Shown in pieces: positions 6,308 through 12,681 of a stretch of 12,687 bases of DNA. Under the pieces are notes generated by a model that saw only the letters and a program-made list of their open reading frames with translations, was not told the origin of the DNA and did not search any database. Both the position numbers and the translations under genes were made by a program. The stretch's first letter is position 1; each line of letters starts with the position of its first letter. Source of the stretch: Sutterella sp. UBA4713 (GTDB lineage Bacteria; Pseudomonadota; Gammaproteobacteria; Burkholderiales; Burkholderiaceae_F); assembly GCA_002404465.1 (NCBI GenBank), contig DHJT01000082.1:45980-58666 (forward strand). The letters are read 5' to 3'.

Positions 6308-7033
6308 CTAAAAAGAAATTCGGAGCATGGCCCAACCGGCAGCGAAAACCAATGCCGGCAATGTATTAGCCACTCGAATTTTGAGCGCAAAAACAAGATT
6401 CAACCCAACGCAAAAAATCATCGCCGACCCGACAGCGGAAATTGCCGAGAGAACTGCATCTGTCATCAGAGGCTTAAGCCAAACGGCTAGAGCCGTTACG
6501 CCCCCTTGGAGCAAACCGACAGGAATCGCCGAAAAAATACATCCGCGTCCGAGCGAGGAAGCCATTATCATGATAATAACGGCATCGAGCACGGACTTTG
6601 CTTCAAGCATTGCAATGTTGCCCGAAAGGCCGTCTTCAACAGCACCGACGATAGCCATCGCACCGATACAAACAACAAGGGAAGACGAGACGAAAGCATT
6701 TAAAAATCCGGGGTCCTTCTCACTTCCGCTACGAACCTTGAGCCACAAGCCGAACCGTTCGATCCATGCTTCAAGACCAAGCCACTCTCCGAGGGCCGTC
6801 CCGAACACCAAACAAAGAATCAGCATCAAAGGATTAGCGCATACCATCTTGCCGTTTGTGACGGTGAGCATTTCCGTAGCCAATCCGAGAATGCCGATTA
6901 AAAGAACACAGACACCGGTAATCGCAATCAGTGATTTTTGCATGGCCACGGAAAGATGTCGTCCGAAGAAAAGGCCGACAACTCCGCCCAAAATGATGGC
7001 CGCCATGTTAATTAACGTCCCGAGTCCCGCCAT
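6308..7033 (-). CDS. DUF554 family membrane protein (YdfK/YqgA-like)
   Basis: A 241-residue inner-membrane protein with about seven hydrophobic segments. It starts with the family's GTLIN-AAIILGG-VGL pattern (residues 4-21) and has the signature CIGAMAIVGAVEDGLSGN (122-139), recognisable as DUF554. The function of the family is not established; transport is often assumed. The ATG at 7033 is chosen because the protein then begins exactly at the conserved N-terminus. The frame stays open up to an ATG at 7150, but the extra 39 residues are unlike the family and would run through a terminator and a palindrome. No clear ribosome-binding site is visible before 7033. It is on the same strand as the NarL-like gene upstream, separated by a terminator, and ends 86 bases before the HIT gene. 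Family assignment is good, role unknown. Confidence 0.85.
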   Translation of the reverse strand: MAGLGTLINMAAIILGGVVGLFFGRHLSVAMQKSLIAITGVCVLLIGILGLATEMLTVTNGKMVCANPLMLILCLVFGTALGEWLGLEAWIERFGLWLKVRSGSEKDPGFLNAFVSSSLVVCIGAMAIVGAVEDGLSGNIAMLEAKSVLDAVIIMIMASSLGRGCIFSAIPVGLLQGGVTALAVWLKPLMTDAVLSAISAVGSAMIFCVGLNLVFALKIRVANTLPALVFAAGWAMLRISF

Positions 7034-7049
7034 AAAGCTATCAATCTCG

Positions 7050-7071
7050 AAAAAAGAGCGAGAATTCTCGC
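7050..7071 (-). terminator. Terminator-like palindrome plus T6 in the DUF554 leader
   Basis: A perfect 14-base palindrome, GCGAGAATTCTCGC (7058-7071), can fold as a 5-bp GC-rich stem with an AATT loop. On the minus strand it is followed by TC and six Ts (7055-7050). It lies 17 bases upstream of the DUF554 start. It may be a second terminator behind the NarL-like gene or a leader attenuator for DUF554. Alternatively the palindrome may be a protein-binding site. Confidence 0.5.
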
Positions 7072-7117
7072 ATAAAAAGAATCGCCTCTCGTCAGAATTT
7101 ACGGCCAAAGAAACGCT

Positions 7118-7138
7118 AAAAGGCGCATGAATGCGCCT
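7118..7138 (-). terminator. Rho-independent terminator after the NarL-like gene
   Basis: AGGCGCAT (7121-7128) and ATGCGCCT (7131-7138) form a GC-rich hairpin of 6-8 pairs. It is followed on the minus strand by a short T run (7121-7118). It begins 23 bases after the response regulator stop and should end the rhodanese-secB-regulator transcript. Confidence 0.65.
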
Positions 7139-7161
7139 CTTTGCATACATGGACCGATCGG

Positions 7162-7815
7162 TTAAATCTTATCCAGATGATGCTCAACGGCAAAAACTGC
7201 CGCCTGAACGCGACTTCGGATGTTCAGTTTGCGTAAAACACTTTGCACGTGCACCTTAACCGTAGACTCTGCCAAGTCCAGCTCTCGGGCAATTTCCTTG
7301 TTGGAAACACCGCGAGTAAGCCAAGCCAATGTCTCGCGCTCACGCGGCGTGAGCGATTCGATGCCGGGCGCCGGAGGAGCAGGTTTGTCCGTACGAAGCC
7401 GCATCAACAGGGCGCTTGTCATCTCCGGAGAAATTACATTATCACCGGCAACCGCACGACGAATGCTCTGTAGCAGAAAATCTGCATCGATTTTTTTAAG
7501 TAGGTAACCGCTGGCCCCGAGTCGCATGCATTCGGTTAAATCTTCGCCGTCCTCACTGACAGTAAGCATCAGAACCGTCACATCCGGGTGCGTTTCCATA
7601 ATCTGAGCGAGCGCTTCTCGCCCGTTCATGACAGGCATATCCAAATCCAGCAACACCAAATCCGGCTTCAGTTGTTCGACAAGTTTGACGCCCTCCAAAC
7701 CATCGGCAGCTTCTCCGACAATTTCAAAATCAGCCTGCCGACTCAAAAGCGCCTTCAAACCGCTGCGAAACAGTGTGTGATCGTCCACCAACGCAATGCG
7801 GATCTTATTTTCCAT
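7162..7815 (-). CDS. NarL/FixJ-family response regulator, orphan in this window
   Basis: A 217-residue DNA-binding response regulator. The receiver domain (about 4-120) has the acidic pair D11-D12, phospho-acceptor D57 in VLLDLDMPVMNG, the switch threonine T85 (MLTVSE) and the lysine K107 in GYLLK. An alanine/proline-rich linker (about 143-152) joins a LuxR-type helix-turn-helix (about 153-215). The stretch SLTPRERETL and the recognition-helix region ESTVKVHVQSVLRKL closely resemble E. coli NarL/NarP, including the later SRVQAAV. This suggests a nitrate or respiration-related regulon, but the ligand of its unseen sensor kinase is unknown. No histidine kinase is present in the window. GGGAG (7828-7824) lies 8 bases before the ATG, inside a 15-base inverted repeat that could hide it. 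It follows secB by 48 bases, a position where gpsA often lies in other proteobacteria. A terminator follows the gene. Confidence 0.92.
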   Translation of the reverse strand: MENKIRIALVDDHTLFRSGLKALLSRQADFEIVGEAADGLEGVKLVEQLKPDLVLLDLDMPVMNGREALAQIMETHPDVTVLMLTVSEDGEDLTECMRLGASGYLLKKIDADFLLQSIRRAVAGDNVISPEMTSALLMRLRTDKPAPPAPGIESLTPRERETLAWLTRGVSNKEIARELDLAESTVKVHVQSVLRKLNIRSRVQAAVFAVEHHLDKI

Positions 7816-7816
7816 G

Positions 7817-7831
7817 TCAGGTTCTCCCTGA
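7817..7831 (-). promoter_or_regulatory. Hairpin enclosing the ribosome-binding site of the NarL-like gene
   Basis: On the mRNA strand TCAGG and CCTGA form a 5-bp stem around the loop GAGAA. The Shine-Dalgarno bases GGGAG are split between stem and loop, and the ATG begins 1 base after the hairpin. A second hairpin, CGTAAC/GTTACG with a 4-base loop (7853-7868), overlaps the secB stop codon just upstream. Both are visible; regulation is inferred. Confidence 0.4.
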
Positions 7832-7863
7832 TGTATTCAGACTTTATGCAGCCGTAACATGCG

Positions 7864-8379
7864 TTACGCCGTCGCCTGTTGTTGCTTTTCCTGAGCGGCC
7901 TTGGCTTCGGCAATCCGTTGTTGCAAGAGAGCTTCGAAGTTCACTTCCGGCAGGTTCACGGTCGGCAACCCGGTGCGATTAATAATATCGGCCAAATTCG
8001 CTCGCAAATACGTCAGCAATAAAGACGGACAAATCACATTCGTCGCATGCGCCAGGGCCTGCTCCGGAAGATTTTTCAGTTCGAAAACCCCGGATTGGCT
8101 ACCCTCAACGAGGAACATTGTTTTTTCTTTGAAACCGACGGTAATCGTCGCCCGAAGAACCACCTCATAGAGGTCTTTCACCGCCAAAGGACGGGAAGCA
8201 ACACCGAACTTAAAATCCACAGTCGGTTGCTCGTCATGGTCTTCAAAAAAGATATCCGGGGCGTGAGGCATTTCCAAAGAGGCATCTTTTAGGAAGGAGC
8301 GAACCATCTGAAAGCTCGGCTCATTTTGTTCCTGCTTCTCTTTTTCCTGCTCCGGCGCAGTCGTATTTTCTTCTGCCAT
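7864..8379 (-). CDS. secB: Protein-export chaperone SecB
   Basis: A cytoplasmic tetrameric chaperone that keeps preproteins unfolded and hands them to SecA. The 171-residue product matches the family: FQMVRSFLKDASLEMPHAP (23-41) corresponds to the conserved first strand region. DLYEVVLRATITV and FLVEGSQSGVFEL follow, then the ICPSLLLTYLRANLADIINRTG helix and LPEVNFEALLQQR near the end. It is somewhat longer than E. coli SecB (155 residues) because of a charged N-terminal extension of about 20 residues (EEN..EKEKQEQ) and an Ala/Gln-rich C-terminus. AGGA lies 7 bases before the ATG. It sits 28 bases after the rhodanese-like gene, a neighbourhood like yibN-grxC-secB of E. coli but without grxC. 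Identity is secure. Confidence 0.96.
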   Translation of the reverse strand: MAEENTTAPEQEKEKQEQNEPSFQMVRSFLKDASLEMPHAPDIFFEDHDEQPTVDFKFGVASRPLAVKDLYEVVLRATITVGFKEKTMFLVEGSQSGVFELKNLPEQALAHATNVICPSLLLTYLRANLADIINRTGLPTVNLPEVNFEALLQQRIAEAKAAQEKQQQATA

Positions 8380-8407
8380 GATAAATTCCTTAAAAATCAG
8401 TTATGAA

Positions 8408-8812
8408 CTAGCGCGTAAACGGAACACCGCTACTTCTCCAAGCATTCAGGCCGCCTTGAAGCACGTAAACGCCTTTAAATCCCGTTCCACGTAAAAGTTG
8501 GGCCACCATCTGAGTGCGACGACCGTCGGCATCCACCAGAAGAATCGGTCGCTCTTTGCTGAGCTTGCCGAGGGAATTCTGAATAGCTGTTGCCGGCAGA
8601 TTGATGGCGTTGGCAATGTGTGCTCGCTTAAACTCTTCCGGTTGCCGCAAATCGACAATCTGAGCGTTTTTGTGGTTAATCAAATCGATTGCCAACGTGC
8701 TGTCAAGCTCTGCACCGCCGCGGCGACGCTGAATCATCGGCCAGCTCAAAGAAAGCACACAAACGAAAATAATGGCAATCAGGAGAATATTGTTTAAGAG
8801 AAAAGCGTTCAC
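8408..8812 (-). CDS. Membrane-anchored rhodanese-like protein lacking the catalytic cysteine
   Basis: A 134-residue protein with one N-terminal transmembrane helix (about 5-25), then a rhodanese-fold domain (about 36-131). The substrate-binding motifs are present: QIVDLRQPEEFKRAHIANAINLP (51-73) and the C-terminal GVYVLQGGLNAW (114-125). The active-site loop reads V93-D94-A-D-G97-R-R-T100, where active sulfurtransferases have Cys at the position of D94. The codon is GAT, so no thiol nucleophile exists there. The likely start is the GTG at 8812, with GGAA 8 bases upstream, because it gives a clean membrane anchor. The frame is open further upstream, but that part overlaps gpmA and its promoter. 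Position and architecture match YibN of the yibN-grxC-secB cluster. A binding or scaffolding role, rather than sulfur transfer, is inferred. Confidence 0.85.
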   Translation of the reverse strand: MNAFLLNNILLIAIIFVCVLSLSWPMIQRRRGGAELDSTLAIDLINHKNAQIVDLRQPEEFKRAHIANAINLPATAIQNSLGKLSKERPILLVDADGRRTQMVAQLLRGTGFKGVYVLQGGLNAWRSSGVPFTR

Positions 8813-8820
8813 TGTTCTGT

Positions 8821-8856
8821 TTCCAACAAAAAAGCACCCCCTCCGGTTGGTGAGGG
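8821..8856 (-). promoter_or_regulatory. Structured 5' leader of the rhodanese-secB transcript (possible attenuator or pseudoknot)
   Basis: The minus strand offers CCCTC (8856-8852) pairing with GAGGG (8843-8839), loop ACCAACCG, then GGTGC and six Ts (8833-8828). That hairpin plus U tract resembles a weak intrinsic terminator. In addition, CCAAC in the loop (8850-8846) complements GTTGG (8827-8823), which overlaps the GGAA ribosome-binding site of the rhodanese gene. Together they allow an H-type pseudoknot. Pairings are visible; function is speculation. Confidence 0.35.
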
Positions 8857-8876
8857 CAATCGCGACATTATAGAAT
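8847..8876 (+). promoter_or_regulatory. Candidate gpmA promoter
   Basis: TTGGTG (8847-8852) and TAGAAT (8871-8876) are separated by 18 bases and lie about 40 bases before the gpmA ATG. The -35 match is weak (three of six) and the -10 match is five of six. It overlaps the minus-strand -10 box for the rhodanese gene. Confidence 0.4.
8867..8872 (-). promoter_or_regulatory. Perfect -10 box for the rhodanese-secB-regulator operon
   Basis: The minus strand reads TATAAT exactly (in the context CTATAATG), 54 bases before the proposed GTG start of the rhodanese gene. The -35 region (TTAGTT at 8895-8890) is a poor match at a 17-base spacing. Transcription from here would include the structured leader. 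Confidence 0.5.
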
Positions 8877-8914
8877 GGTGAACTATAAAAACTAACCTCT
8901 TTTGGAGAGAAAAG

Positions 8915-9664
8915 ATGCATAAACTCGTACTGATGCGGCACGGTGAGAGTCAGTGGAACCTGGAAAACCGTTTCACCGGTTGGACCGATGTCGATTTAAC
9001 GGAAAAGGGCCGTGCGGAGGCAAAAAAAGCCGCCGAACTGTTAAAAGCCGAAGGCTACACGTTTGACATGGCTTACACGAGCGTCCTAAAGCGCGCCATT
9101 CGTACGCTTTGGATTGTGATGGACGGTCTTGACCGCATGTGGATTCCCGTTACTCGTAACTGGCGTTTAAACGAACGCCATTACGGTGCGTTGCAGGGAT
9201 TAAACAAGGCGGAAACCGCCGAAAAATTCGGCGAAGAGCAAGTTCTGATTTGGCGCCGTTCTTATGCCACACCCCCCAATCCGCTCACAAAAGACGATCC
9301 GCGCTGGCCGGGACACGATCCTCGTTACGCGGACTTGGCTCCTGACGAGATCCCTCTGACCGAATGTTTGAAGGACACGGTCGCGCGCGTCGTTCCCTAC
9401 TGGGAAAACACCATTAAACCCCAAGTTGCCGCCGGCAAGCGCGTTATCATCGCTGCACACGGGAATTCGTTGCGCGCTCTTGTCAAACACTTAGATGACA
9501 TGAGCGACGAAGCCATTGTCAAGCTCAACATCCCGACGGGTCGTCCTCTCGTTTATGAATTCGACGATGAGATGAAACCGATTCGTCACTACTACCTGGG
9601 CAATGCCGACGAAATCGCGGCGGCGATGGCTGCCGTTGCCGCTCAGGGAAAAGCTAAGAAGTAA
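8915..9664 (+). CDS. gpmA: 2,3-bisphosphoglycerate-dependent phosphoglycerate mutase
   Basis: Interconverts 3-phosphoglycerate and 2-phosphoglycerate in glycolysis and gluconeogenesis. The 249-residue product is the normal size of dPGM. The phosphohistidine motif is LMRHGES with H9. R60 lies in LKRAIRT, the RLNERHYGALQGL motif carries E87 and H89, and the second catalytic histidine is H182 in AAHGNSLRAL. The YATPPNPLTKDDPRWPGHDPRY region (117-138) is typical of GpmA. GGAGAG lies 5 bases before the ATG. A short Ala/Lys-rich tail ends the protein. The gene starts a plus-strand block with envC and ctpA, a combination also familiar in other Burkholderiales, and is divergent from the rhodanese-secB operon. 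Identity is secure. Confidence 0.97.
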   Translation: MHKLVLMRHGESQWNLENRFTGWTDVDLTEKGRAEAKKAAELLKAEGYTFDMAYTSVLKRAIRTLWIVMDGLDRMWIPVTRNWRLNERHYGALQGLNKAETAEKFGEEQVLIWRRSYATPPNPLTKDDPRWPGHDPRYADLAPDEIPLTECLKDTVARVVPYWENTIKPQVAAGKRVIIAAHGNSLRALVKHLDDMSDEAIVKLNIPTGRPLVYEFDDEMKPIRHYYLGNADEIAAAMAAVAAQGKAKK

Positions 9665-9689
9665 TCCTTCTCTCTTTCTGCGTCTTAAA

Positions 9690-9720
9690 AAGCCGACCGG
9701 CTTGAAAAAGCGGTCGGCTT
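9690..9720 (+). terminator. Strong stem-loop between gpmA and envC
   Basis: AAGCCGACCG (9690-9699) and CGGTCGGCTT (9711-9720) form a perfect 10-bp stem with an 11-base loop, 26 bases after the gpmA stop. On the plus strand it is followed only by CTGTAC, so the U tract is poor. On the minus strand it is followed by five Ts. It probably terminates or attenuates gpmA transcription, or protects its 3' end. A shorter alternative hairpin (AAGCC/GGCTT, 9690-9703) overlaps it. Confidence 0.55.
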
Positions 9721-9754
9721 CTGTACACTGCGTCCAAATTAGGTTGCTAAGGCA

Positions 9755-11200
9755 ATGTTTCGGGCTCGGTTATTTTTTTTGAGTTTTCTTTGCGCTGCAT
9801 TTCTTCTTGTCGAGGAAGGCTCTTTTGTACCGCAAGCGCATGCCGCTCAATACGCAACAAGCGTCGAGAAACGAAAAAAGGCGGCTTTAGCCAAAGCACG
9901 TGCACGACTAAAGGCCAAATCGTCTTCTTCCAAAAAAGTCGTAACGTCCAAACAGAGAGAAACGAAAAAGCCACGTGTCTCACAAAGGTCTCACCGGTCT
10001 GCTACCCAAGAAAAAAACACCTTGGTTCAGCAACAAAAGTCCGTACGAACACAACTGACATCCATTCAAAAACAAATTGAGCAAAAGCAGTCGCGCGCGC
10101 AATCGGCTGAAGAAGCCCTAAAGAAAAGTGAGAAAGCCATTTCCAACAGCAATCGTTCGCTCAAAGAACTCGCTGAAAAGAAAAATGAAACAACCGCACG
10201 ACTTGCAGATCTGAAAAACGAAGCCGTTATTGTCGGACTTCAGGTAAACGACGCTGAAGAAATTGTCAGCTCCATCGGGCAAGCTCAATTTTTAAATTCC
10301 ATGCGTCACCCTTGGCAAACGGCTCTTGTCGGCGGCAATCCCAATGAACTATCCAGACGCTCGGCCATATTGACCTATCTGGCGCAGGAACAAGATCGCA
10401 CAATTAACCGTCTCGAATACCGTCAGAAAAACATTCAATCCGTTGCAAAAAAAACCGAAGCCGCTCGCACAGAACTCCTGCGCATCGAGGCCGACGAACA
10501 GCGCAATCGCTCCAACCTCGAAAAAGATAAAGCCCTGCGCTCGGCAGCCTTGGATCGCTTAAATCGCGAAATAAAAACCCAAAAAGAGCGTTATGACCGA
10601 TTGGCGAAAAACGAAAAAGAGCTCTCCGGCCTGATTGCAAAGATTGACAGGCAAATTGCCCTGGCGCAAAAAAAACAGGCCGAACGACTGGCTGCTGAGA
10701 AAAAACGAGCAGCCTTAAAAAAATCGCGTCGCGCAGTCGCCTCGAAAGCTACAAAGCCGGATAATTTCGGGCGTATTGCCGCTGTGCCGACTCTGGGCAA
10801 TTTCGGAGCGCTCAAAGGGCGACTGACGATGCCCGTTAAAGGAACCGTTGTCGCCTCTTTCGGACAGAGTCGACAGGGTGCTGCCTCCTCCCTTCCTTGG
10901 CGCGGTCTGTTGATTCGCGCAAAAACAGGGGCCGCTGTACGCGCTACGGCCCCCGGGACAGTGGTTTTCAGCGACTGGATGCGCGGTTTCGGCAATCTGA
11001 TGATTCTCGATCACGGGTCGAATTATCTGTCGGTCTACGCCAACAACGAATCGCTTTTTAAATCCGTCGGAGACTCAGTCCGACAAGGAGAAACGATTGC
11101 CGGCGTCGGCAACTCCGGAGGTGAAGAGCACCCGGGCTTATACTTTGAATTGCGCTACAAGGGCAAACCCTTTGACCCGGATAAATGGTTGGCGCACTGA
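9755..11200 (+). CDS. envC: EnvC-type murein hydrolase activator (degenerate LytM/M23 domain)
   Basis: A periplasmic divisome-associated factor that in E. coli is recruited by FtsEX and activates amidases AmiA and AmiB during septal splitting. The 481-residue protein has a signal peptide (about 1-30, ending QAHA-AQYA), a Lys/Ser-rich stretch (38-85) and a long coiled coil (about 86-325). A C-terminal LytM domain covers about 355-481. The catalytic zinc ligands are lost: the HxGxD motif reads W382-R-G-L-L386 and the final HxH reads G461-L-Y463-FEL. This matches E. coli EnvC (WKG.., SLYFEIR) and argues for an activator rather than an endopeptidase. The ATG at 9755 has only a weak AAGG nearby, but the signal peptide fits. 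A T8 run lies in codons 7-9. It is followed 20 bases later by ctpA, so the two are probably co-transcribed. The EnvC assignment is strong; partners are inferred. Confidence 0.93.
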   Translation: MFRARLFFLSFLCAAFLLVEEGSFVPQAHAAQYATSVEKRKKAALAKARARLKAKSSSSKKVVTSKQRETKKPRVSQRSHRSATQEKNTLVQQQKSVRTQLTSIQKQIEQKQSRAQSAEEALKKSEKAISNSNRSLKELAEKKNETTARLADLKNEAVIVGLQVNDAEEIVSSIGQAQFLNSMRHPWQTALVGGNPNELSRRSAILTYLAQEQDRTINRLEYRQKNIQSVAKKTEAARTELLRIEADEQRNRSNLEKDKALRSAALDRLNREIKTQKERYDRLAKNEKELSGLIAKIDRQIALAQKKQAERLAAEKKRAALKKSRRAVASKATKPDNFGRIAAVPTLGNFGALKGRLTMPVKGTVVASFGQSRQGAASSLPWRGLLIRAKTGAAVRATAPGTVVFSDWMRGFGNLMILDHGSNYLSVYANNESLFKSVGDSVRQGETIAGVGNSGGEEHPGLYFELRYKGKPFDPDKWLAH

Positions 11201-11220
11201 TTTTTTTGAATGAAGAAACC

Positions 11221-12636
11221 ATGACGCTTTTTTTTCGCCCTGTTGTGATTTTGACCTTACTGGCTTTGCCGCTCATGAGTTCGGCGGCCGTGAAGGAACC
11301 ACCGCTTCCTGTCGATGACGTTCGTTTGTTCGCAGAAATTTTCGGCGGCATCAAGAACTTTTATGTGGATGACGTCAGCGATAAAAAACTCATTGAAAAT
11401 GCGATTAAGGGCATGGTTTCAGGGCTCGACCCGCACTCGTCATTTCTCGATGAAAAAGGCTACAAAGACCTTCAGGAAAGCACTTCGGGCGAATTCGGCG
11501 GCCTAGGCATTGAAATTACAAAAGATGTCCAAGGTGTTCGTGTCGTCAGCCCCATTGATGACACGCCGGCCGCCCGAGCAGGTGTTCGTGCCGGAGATAT
11601 CATCATTAAAATCGACAACAAGGTCAGTGCCGATCGTTCACTCGATGACAATGTCAAGCTAATGCGCGGCAAACCCGGCACTCCCATCACTCTGACGATT
11701 GCCCGCAAAGGAGAAGTCAAGCCCGTCGTCATTCACCTCATTCGAGCCGTTATCAAAATTCAATCCGTTAAAGTCAAAGCTCTCGACAATCATATCGGGT
11801 ACATTCGTATCTCGCAGTTTCAGGGAAAAACAACGGCGGATGTCGCAAAAGCCCTGATACAACTGTCGCGGGACAAGGACTTAAAAGGCCTTGTCCTCGA
11901 TTTGCGCAACAATCCGGGAGGCCTTTTAAATGCCGCTGTCGGCGTTTCCGCTGCTTTCCTTAAATCGGGCGTTCCCGTTGTTTCGACCAAGGGCCGCGAA
12001 AAAACTTCCGATCGCGTCTTCAGAGCCGATTTCCGAGACTATGCCGTCAACGAAGACTCCGAAGACGTATTAAAGAGCCTTCCGACCGTCATTAAAACCG
12101 TTCCGATGGTTGTTTTGGTGAACGGAGCTTCGGCATCGGCCTCGGAAATCGTCTCAGGCGCATTGCAAGACCACAAGCGCGCCACATTGATGGGAACGCA
12201 AACCTTCGGCAAAGGAAGCGTACAAACCATTATTCCGCTTCGCATCAAAACCGGCGAAACTTTCGGTCTAAAGATGACAACGGCGCGTTACTACACACCG
12301 CTTGGGCGGTCCATTCAAGCCAAAGGAATTTGGCCCGACATCCTGGTTGACGACACTCCGGAAGGAAATTACCCCTCCTTTGCAATTCGGGAGGCCGATC
12401 TTTCCGGGCACATTGAAGCAGAAAAGGCCGAGACAAAAATTGCAGACAAAGCCGATGTAAAGGACGAAGCAAACGAGCCGATGCCACAATTGCGATACAT
12501 GTTCGGTGATAAGAACGATTTTCCGCTTTCTCAAGCCGTAAACTTTTTGACGGGCAAACCCGTTGTGACACACGCAGATGTTCTTGCTGCTCAGAAAGCC
12601 AAAACAAAAGCCGGCAACACGGGCGATAAGAAATAG
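11221..12636 (+). CDS. ctpA: C-terminal processing peptidase (S41 family, CtpA type), periplasmic
   Basis: A serine/lysine-dyad protease that trims or degrades envelope proteins from their C-termini. The 471-residue product has a signal peptide (MTLFFRPVVILTLLALPLMSSA), an N-terminal helical region with GLDPHSSFLD (68-77), and a PDZ domain (about 88-175, with GLGIEI and the PAARAGVRAGDIII stretch). The protease core contains LVLDLRNNPGGLL (224-236). The dyad is S306 in N-G-A-S-A-S306-A-S-E and K331 in FGKGS, 25 residues apart as in the family, with Q335 following. The C-terminus has a charged, low-complexity linker (about 398-420). The ATG at 11221 is preferred to the one at 11185 because it gives a proper signal peptide and avoids overlapping envC. 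The ribosome-binding site is weak. It lies 20 bases after envC, an association also known in other Burkholderiales, which suggests shared envelope-remodelling duty. Identity is secure. Confidence 0.94.
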   Translation: MTLFFRPVVILTLLALPLMSSAAVKEPPLPVDDVRLFAEIFGGIKNFYVDDVSDKKLIENAIKGMVSGLDPHSSFLDEKGYKDLQESTSGEFGGLGIEITKDVQGVRVVSPIDDTPAARAGVRAGDIIIKIDNKVSADRSLDDNVKLMRGKPGTPITLTIARKGEVKPVVIHLIRAVIKIQSVKVKALDNHIGYIRISQFQGKTTADVAKALIQLSRDKDLKGLVLDLRNNPGGLLNAAVGVSAAFLKSGVPVVSTKGREKTSDRVFRADFRDYAVNEDSEDVLKSLPTVIKTVPMVVLVNGASASASEIVSGALQDHKRATLMGTQTFGKGSVQTIIPLRIKTGETFGLKMTTARYYTPLGRSIQAKGIWPDILVDDTPEGNYPSFAIREADLSGHIEAEKAETKIADKADVKDEANEPMPQLRYMFGDKNDFPLSQAVNFLTGKPVVTHADVLAAQKAKTKAGNTGDKK

Positions 12637-12668
12637 CCCGTCGCCTTCGAACCTAAATACCGATACGC

Positions 12669-12681
12669 CCGAGGCTCTCGG
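12669..12681 (+). repeat. Small hairpin after ctpA
   Basis: CCGAG and CTCGG flank a 3-base loop, 33 bases after the ctpA stop and near the window edge. No T run follows within the window, so a terminator cannot be claimed. The remaining 51 bases after ctpA show no other feature. Confidence 0.25.

Noticed and set aside
6327..7130. A 267-codon open frame on the plus strand opposite DUF554
   Set aside because: It is fully antisense to a recognised membrane protein. Its product is Thr/Pro/Ser-rich without domain motifs, and no ribosome-binding site fits. It is a shadow of codon bias on the other strand.
7034..7150. Extending DUF554 upstream to the ATG at 7150
   Set aside because: The added 39 residues do not resemble the family and the coding region would include a terminator and the 14-base palindrome.
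8813..8941. Extending the rhodanese gene upstream to 8941
   Set aside because: It would overlap gpmA, both promoters and the structured leader, and the extra residues precede a normal N-terminal membrane anchor.
11185..11220. Starting ctpA at the ATG at 11185
   Set aside because: This would overlap envC by 16 bases and place a polar stretch before the signal peptide. The start at 11221 gives a typical secretion signal.
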